Source of the DNA: Conoideocrella luteorostrata | Taxonomy: Eukaryota > Ascomycota > Sordariomycetes > Hypocreales > Clavicipitaceae | NCBI GenBank assembly: GCA_032433595.1 | Contig: JASWJB010000012.1 | Span: forward strand, 186,001 to 250,000 | Direction of reading: 5' to 3' | Length of the DNA stretch: 64,000 nucleotides | Shown: piece after piece, positions 46,717-57,997 of the stretch | How the letters are laid out: each line of letters begins with the position of its first letter | Numbering within the stretch: position 1 is the first letter of the stretch | Notes under the pieces: model-generated | What the model was told of the DNA's origin: nothing | Database searches by the model: none | What the model saw: the letters and a program-made list of their open reading frames with translations, nothing else | Position numbers and translations under genes: made by a program

Positions 46717-48110
46717 ATGAGCAAGTTCGCCAGCATGCCTGTCGATCCAACATCCGTCCCTGACTTCGACGACCTCCCCAAAGTGGAGGGCATGCCTCAA
46801 GGCTGCGCATGGGGTGTATTCGACCAAGACGGCACAAAGGACAAAGTCGGAACTCTAAACTTTCTGACTCCCGACATTGTGCTGGCCGCGGCGCGGGAAG
46901 TCCAACATGGAGTATCCATCTCTCTCAAGTACGCCGCTCTTTTCCATTCCTAAGGCCTCGATTTTGTATCTCTTGTTTCCAAAACATCCAACTCTATACA
47001 CTAAACATATAAACTCCCTGTCCCCCCCCCCCCCCCCTTCCTCTCCCGCAAGTATCACCATTCTAATAGAACCCCCCCAAAAAGCTGGCCCCTCAACGCC
47101 AACAAGGAAGGTTTCCGCAAAGCCCCTACCCACAACTTCATCCATCTGCCCGACACCATCTCATGGCTCAAAGAGCGCCCACACTGCTGGGACGACGAAA
47201 TCAGCTTCAACACCCAGTACAGCAGCCAATGGGACAGCCTATGCCATATACACAACGTAGAAACAAACATGGCATACAACGCCGCGACCCCCACACGGGA
47301 AAACCTCAAGGTCCAGACCACGAAAGACAACGACCTGCCGACCCTCGATCACTGGCACGACAACGGCTGCATGGTTGCCCGGGGCGTCCTCATCGACTAC
47401 AAGGCGTTCGCCGAAGAGAAAGGCATCCCGTTCCATGCCTTTGACAGCGTGAGAATCACACCAGCTGACGTGGAAGCCTGCGCGGCCCACCAGGGCGTGC
47501 TGTTCAAACCCGGCGATGTCCTCCTCGTGAGAACCGGCGCCACGGAGATCCTGGAGGACCCGAGCGAAGAAGACGTCGTGAAGATAGCGGCCGGCTCTTC
47601 AGCCGGCTTGCATGGCTGCGAGGAGACCGCCCGTTGGATCTGGAATAAGCGTTTCGCGGCCGTGGCTTCTGATTGTCCTGGGTTTGAGGCCGTCCCTGGG
47701 GCAGATGAGGACGGGAAGCCAGCAGGCGGCTTGGAATGTCTTGGTGAGATTTATTTTACTTTACCTCACTTTACGTTTATTTTTACGTTTATTTTTACTG
47801 TTGTTTCTATCTTGTTTTATCTTGTTTTAACTATTTTATGTATTTCTTACTCCTTTTTGGCGCAACACAACGATGCAGATACGCCACGCCAGTCAGTGGT
47901 AATTGCACACACTAACAGAACATTGCTGCTGCAGTTCTGCACCAGTACCTCCTCAGCTCATTCGGCATGTCCATCGGCGAACTGTGGGATCTTCAGAAAC
48001 TCTCAGCGTACTGCAAGAAGACAGCCAAGTATTCCTTCATGCTGACGTCCGCGCCGCTCAACTATGCGTGTCTTATTGGATCGCCTGCAAATGCGCTGGC
48101 AATCTTATAA
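46717..48110 (+). CDS. Cyclase-family (kynurenine-formamidase-like) hydrolase
   Basis: Exons 46717-46928, 47085-47743 and 47935-48110 give 348 residues. It fits the fungal branch of the cyclase family (PF04199 type): DFDDLPKVEGMPQGCAWGVFD, the VGTLNFLTPDIV block, ISLNWPLN across intron 1, then HNFIHLPDTISWLK and the QWDSLCHI segment. The latter replaces the HxGTHxD metal site of bacterial enzymes in this branch. MVARGVLIDY, FKPGDVLLVRTG, AGLHGCEETARWIW, FAAVASDCPGFEAVP and a C-terminal GMSIGELWDL follow. These proteins are metal-dependent amide/lactone hydrolases; the substrate is not known. The first intron contains a 16-base C run, and the second is long (191 bp) and T-rich. Start 46717 is the first ATG; 46735 is an alternative. 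Confidence 0.9.
47022..47037 (+). repeat. Poly-C run (16) in intron 1 of the cyclase-family gene
   Basis: Sixteen uninterrupted C lie within the 156-bp intron, between the donor and the TTCTAATAG branch region. Homopolymers of this length are often length-variable and error-prone in sequencing. Confidence 0.9.
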
Positions 48111-49127
48111 AATCGGGTGTTGTATATATATATATATATAGCATATATATACGGTATTACTTTCTTTGAAACAAACGCATTATATTCAGCTTGTTTTCTA
48201 CCGTTCTATAGCCTACAAGGCTTCGGGTAAAACAAAAACGTCGCTTACGTGTAAGCCTCTTGCAGAAAGACTAGTATATAATCCAATAGTACAGTTACTG
48301 TCATGGTTTCCAATTATCCTTGTCCACGTTTCCTATACATGAAAAGAAAATGAAGAAAAAGGAAAAAAATTGGTCTACTTTCAGATTATGTCAGAGTATA
48401 ACAGACAGCAAGGACGCGCGAACTACAGAATTGAGTCTACCAGAGATTTGTCTCGCAGCCAATATTAATCTTGTTTGCACAAAAATGATCAACAGTGAAA
48501 GTGTACAATTGAAGGAGTGAGTGGTCGGAATGTTCGTCATAGCACATGCAAATATGCTCACAAAAGTACTTAGGAAAAAGAGGTAATGAACGATCACGCA
48601 AGTTGCAAACGGGGAAGGCATAGGCAACATTAAACACATCCCACTATAGTGTACACTCCCGCTAGAATAGCAGCAATGAAGCAAAACCCATGGACAAGAA
48701 AGGAAACAAGGAGAAAAGCAAGTAACTTTAAATTGGACTCAGGACATATCCCCGTTAGACTAAGATCTTCCAACGCCAGTCGTCATTAGACTTGAGAAAA
48801 TCGAGTCCATTGTCATAGTGTCAACCAGAGAGCAAAATTTTCGCGTGAAAAACGTCAGATGGCAACGTGCCGATAAGGAAAAATCACCCAACGCCCCCAC
48901 GTATCTCCTCAGGCCAAGCCGGTCAGAACGGCCGCTGAAAGAACAAAAGAAGAACGTCGAAAAGAGCTCCCCAAAAGTCTGCTCAAGCTTTGGTCAGGCC
49001 TTATTCCCAGTCCGTGTCAACAAAGTTGAAATGAGTGGAATGTGCGTCGACTTTTGTTCAAAACTACTATCCACAAGAGTTAGCATACGCTAAGCAGCCA
49101 ACAACGGATATTCACCGAGCTGTCCCT
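48111..49127. other. Intergenic between convergent cyclase and RRM genes
   Basis: A (TA)9 microsatellite is at 48123-48140 directly after the cyclase stop. The rest is 3' flank of both genes and contains no recognisable gene. The half next to 49127 may be 3' UTR of the RRM gene, including a possible terminal intron (49067-49139). Confidence 0.5.
48123..48140. repeat. (TA)9 microsatellite
   Basis: Nine TA units are followed after two bases by further TA units, in the 3' flank of the cyclase gene. Confidence 0.9.
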
Positions 49128-50675
49128 TCATGCACTCACCTGAGGAGGCACGGCAGGTCCTGGGGGTCCTGGAGGTCCAGGAGGTCCCTGGGGGCCCGAA
49201 GCAGGGCCGCCAAAGTGCTGAGGGCCATAAGGACCAGGTCCGTGGTTGGGCATGCCCATGTAATGAGGAGGAGGGGGTGCAGGGCGATAAGGAGTACCCA
49301 CGCCAGAGTTGTTCTGTGATCGGCCCCAGCTCAAACGAACACGGGAGTTGCCGATAGGATATCCCTGCATCTGATTGATAGCCATCTCAGCAGCATGACG
49401 GTGAACGAACTGAACGAACCCGCAGCCCTTGCCAGGAGGGATCTTGACGTAGGTGATCTCGCCGAAGCCCTGGAAGAACGATCGCAGCTCATCCTCGGTG
49501 ACATAGCCGGACAGGCCACCGACAAAAACGGTAGTATTGTTGGGATCAGTGAACTGGTTCATCTGAGTAGCTGGGTTATAGCCGCCATAGGGAAAACCAC
49601 CTTGCATAGCCTGCGGGGCTCCCCACATGGGTTGTTGAGGAACGCCACCCATCATAGGGCCACCAGCGTGGTGTCCATGTGGACCGAATCCGCCTTGGTT
49701 ACCGCTGGTAACAAACGGGTGAGTTAGCTCGAGCCAAAGTGAAAAACGTAATACAGGTTTGCAATGCCAAGACGTACCGGTTCTTGGGAGTAGCGGTAGA
49801 GATTCTCATAGGTCTGTTGCCGCAGTAAACACCCTGCATCTCAACCAAAGCTCGCTGTTGATCGTTCTCATCGGAGAAACGAACGAAACCATAGCCTCTA
49901 CTCTGACCAGACATGGCGTCTGTCATGATCTTGGCAGACTTGCAGGACGGGAAGCGGGCCTGGAAAAGAGAGACCAAGACGTATTCATTGACCTCGGGGC
50001 CAAGGTCACCAACGAAGATGCTGTACTCGGGGCCGCGGTCATCACTGTCATCAAGACAATGGTCAGTGCTTGTTCTATAGCAAGGGGACAGCAATACTCA
50101 CCGTCGGTCGACAAGTCCGCCGCCAGAAGCCCAGTTAAGCTTGAACTGGCGGGAACTATTGGGGACGGATGTTCCATTAAGTCCCAGTGCCTTGTTGGCG
50201 GCATCGGGGTTGGTAAATTCGACAAAGCAGTAGCCGGCATTGCTAGAAAAATCAGTAACCGTAAAAGTCCTGCAGATTATTCCACCGGTTGCGATGGATA
50301 CGATTGGACCTACCCAGAATTCTTGTCACGGATCACTTTGACGTTGACCGTCTCACCGGAGGCAGACAGAAAAACACCCTTGATGAAATTTTCGTCCATC
50401 CAAGGTTCAAGCTCGCCCATCCTGTTGCAGTGTTAGAGCCAGATCCGGGACCAGAAGGGTCGCGTGACATCGGGCATTGATGGGACTCTCACCAAAGAGT
50501 AGTTTTAGGTTGGTCCGCGCCGCCGGCGCCGGCAGCAGGGGGAACAGCCATGTCAGAAGCCTCAGGGGTTCCGTTAGGGAAAGACAGGTTGGTATCTATT
50601 TCGATTTTGACAAGTTAGAGAACATTGCTTTCAGAGTAATTACATTTCTGCCGAATACCATGATGACTTACCCAT
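49128..50675 (-). CDS. Three-RRM RNA-binding protein (Nam8/Csx1/TIA-1 type)
   Basis: Exons 50675-50672, 50595-50493, 50421-50314, 50242-50102, 50044-49778 and 49704-49128 give 399 residues. The first exon is four bases, ATG plus G. Three RRMs are visible: RNP2/RNP1 pairs LWMGEL/AGYCFVEF, IFVGDL/RGYGFVRF and VFVGGL/GCGFVQF. The linker before RRM3 is Gly/Pro/Gln-rich, and the tail is GPPGPPGPP-type low complexity. The order and linker match yeast Nam8, fission yeast Csx1 and animal TIA-1, which act in U1 snRNP-assisted splicing or in stress-linked mRNA stability. Nuclear/cytoplasmic role here is inferred. The end is ambiguous: unspliced it stops at 49128. A good intron (GTGAGT 49139, GCTAACT, ATAG 49067) would join Gln directly to a TAG stop. 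A long leader region lies upstream. Confidence 0.9.
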
Positions 50676-53600
50676 AACTAAAGGGTTCCCGAAAATATCC
50701 TGAGGTAGAAGAAACCTTGAGACAGGTAACTAGAAAGGTCAATATCGCTTGGGTATCACAAATGTTGGCACGGGTAACATACAAGTTACGAAACTGGAGT
50801 AAATAAGAACTACTAGTAGGTTAGGAAAGTTGCCCAAAAACGGGGGGGTTTCAACGAGATCCACCGAATTACATTTAGAATCGAAACTGTAAGAAGTATC
50901 GTCGGACAATGAAATCGTCAGGTCCTGCACATAGCATTGCGTCAGGGACTATGCATTCTGTTTCATATTCCTGGTTGCCATAGTTGAATACGTACCTAAA
51001 GTTTTACAACAAGGCGTTGAACCTCAAAAGGATACAAATCTGTCGAATCGAAACGGCAGCCGAAAACGAATCGAGAAAAGCGGTATCCAGACCGAGTGCC
51101 GAGACTCCGAAAATAGTCGTAAAGACAAGAAGCTCAAGACGCCGTCACGCCGTGTAGAAAACTTTGCAAGAGAATGCTTGGAATAATCCGCAAGATATCA
51201 AAGAAGCGTCAGGGCGACAGAAACAACGTCGAATTGGCGATGGTATTGTCAAAGATATGATGCGGTATGTCCGTAAAAAGAGATCGTGAACAAACGTTAG
51301 TCTTACCGAGGATTCCGAGGGATCGCGGCAAAACACTTGAAACGCTCTCGAAATCAACAGAAACCTATGTTTAGACTGTTAGCATTCTCAGGTCGTGAGG
51401 CTCGATTCCCACATGATGCCGCATGCTCCAAGGTCCTTCAAAGACGTGTCGCAAAAGATGCCGGTTCCTGTCGACAGTATATGACTCAATACACAATCCG
51501 CGATGCGGCTGACGCATCACTCCATCAATTTTTAAGAAGCTAGGAATGAAACATAGCGTGCGCCGTGATTTGTTGCAGACTCGAATTCAGAGCCACGCTT
51601 GCCTGACTCCCAACGGCTTGCAACTAGTGAATTTGTCACAGTTGCGCCGGAGCAGCATAATTGAATATTCCCCATCAAAAATGACCAACAGAATGAGTGT
51701 GCTCTTGGTTTCATCTGACTGCATGTGTCCACCAGCATTTTCAATGTACCGCACATGTAATAATATTCTGGCAGATATTGAGGCAGAAACTTGACATGCG
51801 ACGACAGTTCTTGCATGACAGTCAGCATTTCACAGCTGTTTGCAAGTTGTCCGCCTTTTAAAAAAAAAAGTGTAGACTCGCCGTCTTGCGCCATTTTCAA
51901 TACGTGAGGGCCGCCGTACGCATATTTCGAAATCCACATGCCACCAATAAACCCAGTCCTTCGAGGCAATGTAGGATGGGAAATGGAGTGCCAGGCCGGC
52001 GGGGAATGACCAAGCAGTATATGAAATGCGAATATGAGGTATGATGGAGCAATTCGGTAGTTGTTTGGGTCGTCGATTTCGTCATCGTCAGGAGGGGTCC
52101 AGAATGCGATCGAGAAAGGATGCAAATGCGCGGAGGCGACTTGTCCATCACGACCAGAGAGCAATATCGGCAAGGTGAGCAAAAAAAGGGAACGGAATTC
52201 CAACTTACTTTTAGGCGCCGGCAAAAACGACCGAAACTCTGAGCCAATGTCCGAAACACGCGCAAAGGAAGAGTCGTGGAAGGTGGTGGAGGAGTGAGGT
52301 GAGGTAAGGAAGAGAAAATCCAAGTCGCGGCAAAGCGGGCACGGAAGAGCAGGCGAGCTTTTTTTTTCTCGACGACGGCGATGGGGCTAGGAACCAGACA
52401 GCTGTGATAAGTTGGGTGGGTGGGTAATCGCTAGGCGGGTGGTCCTCGCTCCGGAAGTCTTCTCTAGGCTTCTGGCACGACAGCAGGGGGACGTTAGCTT
52501 CACTCTCTCTTTCTCTCTCTGCCTCAGTGCGGGTGGTCAGTTTGTCTGCTTGTGTTTGTGTGTGTGTGTGTGTGTGTGCAGCCTAGCTGGTGTGGATGGG
52601 AGGGGAGACGAGACTGGACACACTGGCCGGGTGGACACTACGCTGGAGCCCACTGACTTCAGGGCCCCGGACTGGCTGGCGCCTGGGCACCTCGTCTTTT
52701 TGGTGCGCCGCCTTAGCTGGGTCGTGCGGGGCTATGGCAGGCAAAATCGCGGGCAGCCATTGGTTGTTGATGAGAGAGTGGGGCTCTGGGAATCGGCTTC
52801 ACTGAGGTCCAGGGCTGTGTGCTGCCTTGGATCTCACTGGAGCATACAGGCATGCCGGCAAGCAAGCAAGACACAGACCGCCCGCAACTGGTCGCCCGCA
52901 GGAGAGTGACTCGCAGCAGCGCAGGGAGGCAGGACCTGACTTAGGAGAGTATTGCAGGGCAGAGCGTACCTAATAAAGAGCCGACCTGTCTGAGTGGCCT
53001 CGGATGCACTCGCGAATTGGGCAAACTCCCTCGGCCTGAGATTCGAGCTTTGCCTGGCGATGTCTCGTTAATAATGATGCTGGTCGTGTGCTGATGTGTT
53101 CTGGGACGATGAAACACGCACAAGCACCGTCACACGCACAACGCACACGCACAAAGCTTTGATGGACTCGCAAGGCAACGTGGTCGCCGCCCAACACTCT
53201 GATATTGCAGTCGGTATTGCGCAGTACGGAGTAGGGCGCACAAAGCAGCTACCCCAGCGGACCGAGTATGCGATATGAGGTCTTCGCCAAGCTACCGTGA
53301 GGCGGGCAACCGGGACGTGTGACGGTCTGCCGGTCTGGTCTGGTCTGGTCGTGCCGTGTATATCGAGCTCTATAGAGTAGAATTTGTCGAAACACAAATG
53401 TCAAGCGGGACTGGCCAAGGTAATACACAATACAACACAATACAACAACACAATCAAGTGCAACAACGATAGCTGGAAATGCTGTCAAGGCAAAACGATG
53501 ATGTATGGTGACAATGACGGACTATCTGCCCTCGCCTCAAGGTGCTTTTTGTCTGCCACCAGTTCAGACCAGAATCAGACGCTTATACTATTATGTATCG

Positions 53601-56600
53601 CACAGCGTGTGGCAGGCGGGCTCGACCAGGCGCATCCATAGTTAGTCACCGACTGCCAGACAAATAGATGCACCAGAGTGCCAAACGAGGCGACGAGCTG
53701 TGGAACTTTGAATTCGAGCATTGACTGGCAGGCCCAGCGTCCGATGATCCATGCATGGTTGAATGGCGTGCATCTCTTGGAACTGAGCGACCTTTCTCCT
53801 GGAGGTGGGGGTGCGCAAAAGGGGGGTGCGCAACTCGTGAGAAACTAGGCCACGAACTTGGTAAGCTATACCAAACTACGGAGCACGGGACAATGCAATA
53901 CTGTAAAATCTACGGAGTATAGTGCCTAGCGACTGATGTCGGGCTTTCTTCAGACAGACAGTGCGTAAAGATGAGGTCCATCGTCCGCATTTGGTGAAGG
54001 CGAAGCTCCAAAAAGCCTCAACCTAGAGCTGTTTCCGGCGCTGACAACGGCATGCACCGCTTCCAAATTTTACCCAGGTAATCAATCAAGCAGTATGACA
54101 GCCCTTATGAGCAGTGTGATAGATTTCTGAAGCCAAAAAAACAATGGCTAAATACCGTATGAGAAAGTTGCAGGCGTTACACCGTACTCATGGTTGGATT
54201 CCGCGTACTCCGCTCCGTACAGTAGTTAGCAGGGAGTAACATATAGAGTACGCGACCCCCGATACATGGAGCCTAGCGTGCTTGAGTCTTGGCCCAACAG
54301 CGAGTGACTGACCACTGGTAAGGCCTATCTGCTACGCGGTGCTGTATTCCGTACGGAATATATTATTCTATCCAGAGCACGGAGTAGTTAGCTTTTGTTG
54401 AGTGCTTAAGCAGTTATCACGCGGTACGGCCGATAAATATGTCCGGAGCGAATCGCAGAACGACGTCGCCGAACTCTATCCAAGTTATCCTGTGAATAAA
54501 TCTGGAAAAAAAGAGCGGCATCTAGTCTTGCCACGCACGGTCTGAAAAGACCACTCGGCTACTGTGCAATGCAGTGTTCAAGTCGGTCAATATAGTGTTA
54601 AAGTCCATGCTGAGCCGCGCGATGCTGAGAGCAGGCGTGCCACTATCAAGACCAGGAACGCCTTAATGTCCTGCAAGGATCTCAAACAGGGCTGTGCTGG
54701 ACTCTGACTGGCTCATCAACTTCTGCATAACTAGCATGGATGGTGGGCAATTGTCACTCCGCTCCTACCTACCCATCTGACACTCACGTTACGATGCAAT
54801 GACGATGGGATGCAGCATGCCAGAAAAAAAAACCAATCGCCTGCTTCAAGATATGTTGCAGTGACAAGAGCCCGATGGTACAAATGTTGAAATGGTCTTC
54901 TCCCACAAGTCTCAGGAATACGGATTTGGTGCTACGAGGCCGTTGCACATGTATTGTCTGTACGTAAAACGGTGCCAGCGGGTTGGTGGGTTGAAAGTCT
55001 CACGCAAACGCTCCTGCTTGCCTCCAATGGCCCGCGACTTCCGTTTCCGTGGGCCTTAGGACTGCTAAGTAGCGATAATTCCGTACATGGCAAGAGAGCC
55101 ATGTTGGGCCTATGCTACTCCTTTCATATGGCCACGTCCAGTTCAACATTCGCATGCCCTGCCTCCATTCCGTCGCAATCGTTGAACCAGAATTAGTTGG
55201 CCCTTTATGGCTTCGCTCCGTACTAGTAGCATTCGGCGTTGGAAGTGGTGGTAGTGGTCCGCTTCCATAATCATCCGCTAACGGATTAGAGTTCACAACA
55301 TCTTGACACCATTCGGTTTCCCCTCCCCGTCAAATCCTGCCACAGCTTCAATGCTTGTTAGGTTGAGTTTCCGGCTGGTGAATGCAAGTGTGACTCCGTC
55401 CTGGTTAAGACAGGATGATCGGATAGCAAGTCGGCACGACGACCCACGAGCTTGAATGCACCTGCGGCAAACAAATATGCGCAACAAATATGCACTCTCC
55501 GCGGGTTTTGTTTCACTTACTCATCTCATTCTACATAGCTGACCTTGCTTTTTTTGGACGGTTCTCAAAATTGTCTCGACTTGGCCCCATCCACCCCCTT
55601 TGCCCTTGCATAGGTGTCACGGTGTCTACCCACGCAAGCGTCCTGTCCCTAAAACGACCCGTGGGATTTCCTACCGCATTCCACTGCCTGCGAGCTGAAG
55701 TATTTATCACTATGGTACGTACGCACTCCGAATTAATTTTACCAGTACACTGAACCAAGTGTTTCTGTGAGACTAGCATGTATTCTTCACTCATCCGTCA
55801 TGCAGCGAGGATTACAATAAAATCCGCTTTATTAATCGCCAAGAAAAAGATAAAAGGTAGTGAGCGTTTTGATGCATGCCTGCGCGGCTGTATTAAATAG
55901 ACTGATGGCTTGGATGCCAGGGCTGCGGGGAATTTGGAGGAGGTCTATCCACAGATTTATCACTTCCGGAGCCAAACTCCATCTCATAGTCTTGACTTCA
56001 AAAGTTGGCGTAGGGACAGAAACATATCGCAACACAAATTGCGCCGGCTCATGGTCCCCCCCATAATGCCCCCAGTTGCTATTGCAGCTTTCGTAGGCAT
56101 CAATTTGCAAATAGCCGAGACCAAAGCACGCCTATACTGGCACCTTTTTGGACGTCAGCAAACTGGTGAGGTCATAGCTGATTGCACAATCTTTGGTATC
56201 CTGGCTCCTCAAACGGCCCCCAAGGCATCACATTTTGGAGCGAGAATAATAATGGCGACGTAGCCGTTCTATGTCGCATCTACGCCGCCCGCAAGCACCG
56301 GGTGGCAATTAGTATTATCCTAGACTTATCGCGTGAGCTGTTTTGGATGCAGTGCTACATGCCCTGGCTTGTCTAGCAAGTTTCGGATGCCCTATCTTCG
56401 ATTTACGAAAATCCTGATCCAATATCTTTCGACTGCTAATGACAAAATGGCCATTATGATGGTATTACCAACTCCAGGTAAAAGCAAAAGCTGCATGCGT
56501 AGCTTGAAACAATTAGATTGGGTAAAACATGCAAGATGATGCGCTCTGAACTCTCGTTCGAACTCGCTAGTGCAGAGTAGGCTGTATAAAACTGGGCCAA

Positions 56601-57997
56601 ACCAAGCTATCGTTGGTGGGGGTGGCATATGAGCCTTACGATGCTGTGTTGAGCTTGCCCTGCTTCCCTCGATAAGACAGGTCTGTAGCAAATCATCAAA
56701 AACTCCGGAAACCTGTGCCTCTCTCTTTTGGGGCTTGTCAGCTAATCAGAGATCTGCGACGTGATCGACCAGGATCCCTGCCACGCCCGGGTCATCCACA
56801 GCTGAAAAGCTAGCTCTACTTTCGGGTCCTCAAGAACTTACCAATACCCATATTTGAATCATGAGGGATTCTAGCCGTATTGTCTAATGCAAGTCGTGAA
56901 ACTGCAGCAGTTGTTGAGCCAAGGGAGAGAGGAAAATAACGTAGCAATGCCACGTCGTGAGGTTCAATCATTACACAACAAAGCTGTCGTACAACAAACT
57001 TGTGAGTAACGCCCAAGGATATGCAGGACATTACGGGGTTGCTCCGTACGGAGTACTCTGCACACCATCAACACGCCATCGAGCGAGCTAAAAAGATTAG
57101 TGGCTCTCAGACGAGGAGGTGTCTTCGACCATCTCATCACGGTACTGCAGCATGCGAAAAGATACTTTTCCCGTAAATCTGATGTCCTTCTTGATGTGTT
57201 TAGGGTCTCGCATGCAAGTAATTCTAGCAATCAGCCGGTGCGTACGGAGGAGTTAGTAGTTATGAGCCTCTCAACGTCCCCCCACAAAGTAATGATGTGG
57301 ACCACGTTGGACGAGAGATTGAATTCCAGCTGTCAGCTACCCTATAACGAATCAGTTTCACAACCGCAAATACAGAGGTCAATTACGCCAAAGACGGGAT
57401 GACCAGCTCCCAAGTTAGGCCAATAAGACTAGATATTAAATAAAACAAAATGAGCCGCCTTAATACTATAATAGGACATACTATTGGCCGCTTGAACCCC
57501 GCAAAAGAGACGTGCTGTTTCGTCTGACGAGTGGCTTGAAGATATGCATGGAGAGCTTAAGAAATATTGTCCCACTGTCCAATCAACATCAACCGCATCG
57601 TGCATCAAGCGCTGCAACCACTCCCGCCAGATAAACACGCTGGCTAAATCTCGTCGACCAAATTCGAGCAGCTCGAGGGTTTCCATATGCTGATTCTTGA
57701 TCCTTCTGGTGCATGCAGCCGGTTGGTGGGCAAAAGGGCCAAACAGGTTGACGTCTGCTTAGTCATAATTTTCGTCGATTTTGCGTCAGACCGCTGCTGG
57801 CTGAAACGCCAGTGTCGTCACACCAAAGCTGCCTGGCTACCTAAAGTAACCTTCGAGTGATATATATTGCATTTCGCGTGCTGTTGCTGTTGCGTTGCTA
57901 TACACTCTGAGGAGATTCCTTTCGCTACAGAATTTCATTCCTTTTTTTCGGCTCATGATCATTCGATACCTATTGACAGCTTTACCCCGACTTCGCA
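50676..57997. other. 7.3 kb without a convincing gene
   Basis: Between the RRM gene and ecm29 no frame shows a protein family on either strand. The first 1.7 kb could be long 5' leader/promoter of the RRM gene, including a 263-codon frame at 51532-52323 that I do not accept. A (TG)11 run lies at 52557-52578, GGTCT-type tandem units at about 53331-53348, and CAATACAACA repeats near 53424-53450. Exact TACGGAGTA copies are at 53225, 53911 and 57047, and partial ones near 54205, 54353, 54382 and 55217. No tRNA or rRNA is recognised. A non-coding RNA or very small genes cannot be excluded. Confidence 0.45.
52557..52578. repeat. (TG)11 microsatellite
   Basis: Eleven TG units sit within a T/G-rich stretch in the gene-free region. 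Confidence 0.9.

Noticed and set aside
51532..52323. 263-codon minus-strand frame upstream of the RRM gene
   Set aside because: No motif, odd composition and no splice-linked continuation. Its position fits a 5' leader/promoter. Length alone leaves slight doubt, so transcript data would be decisive.
52412..52909. 165-codon plus-strand frame
   Set aside because: It runs through the (TG)11 repeat and low-complexity sequence; the Cys/Val-rich translation is a repeat artefact.
53331..53450. Short tandem and CAATACAACA-like repeats as a possible CRISPR-like or regulatory array
   Set aside because: Units are short, irregular and without spacers; simple sequence in a eukaryotic intergenic region.
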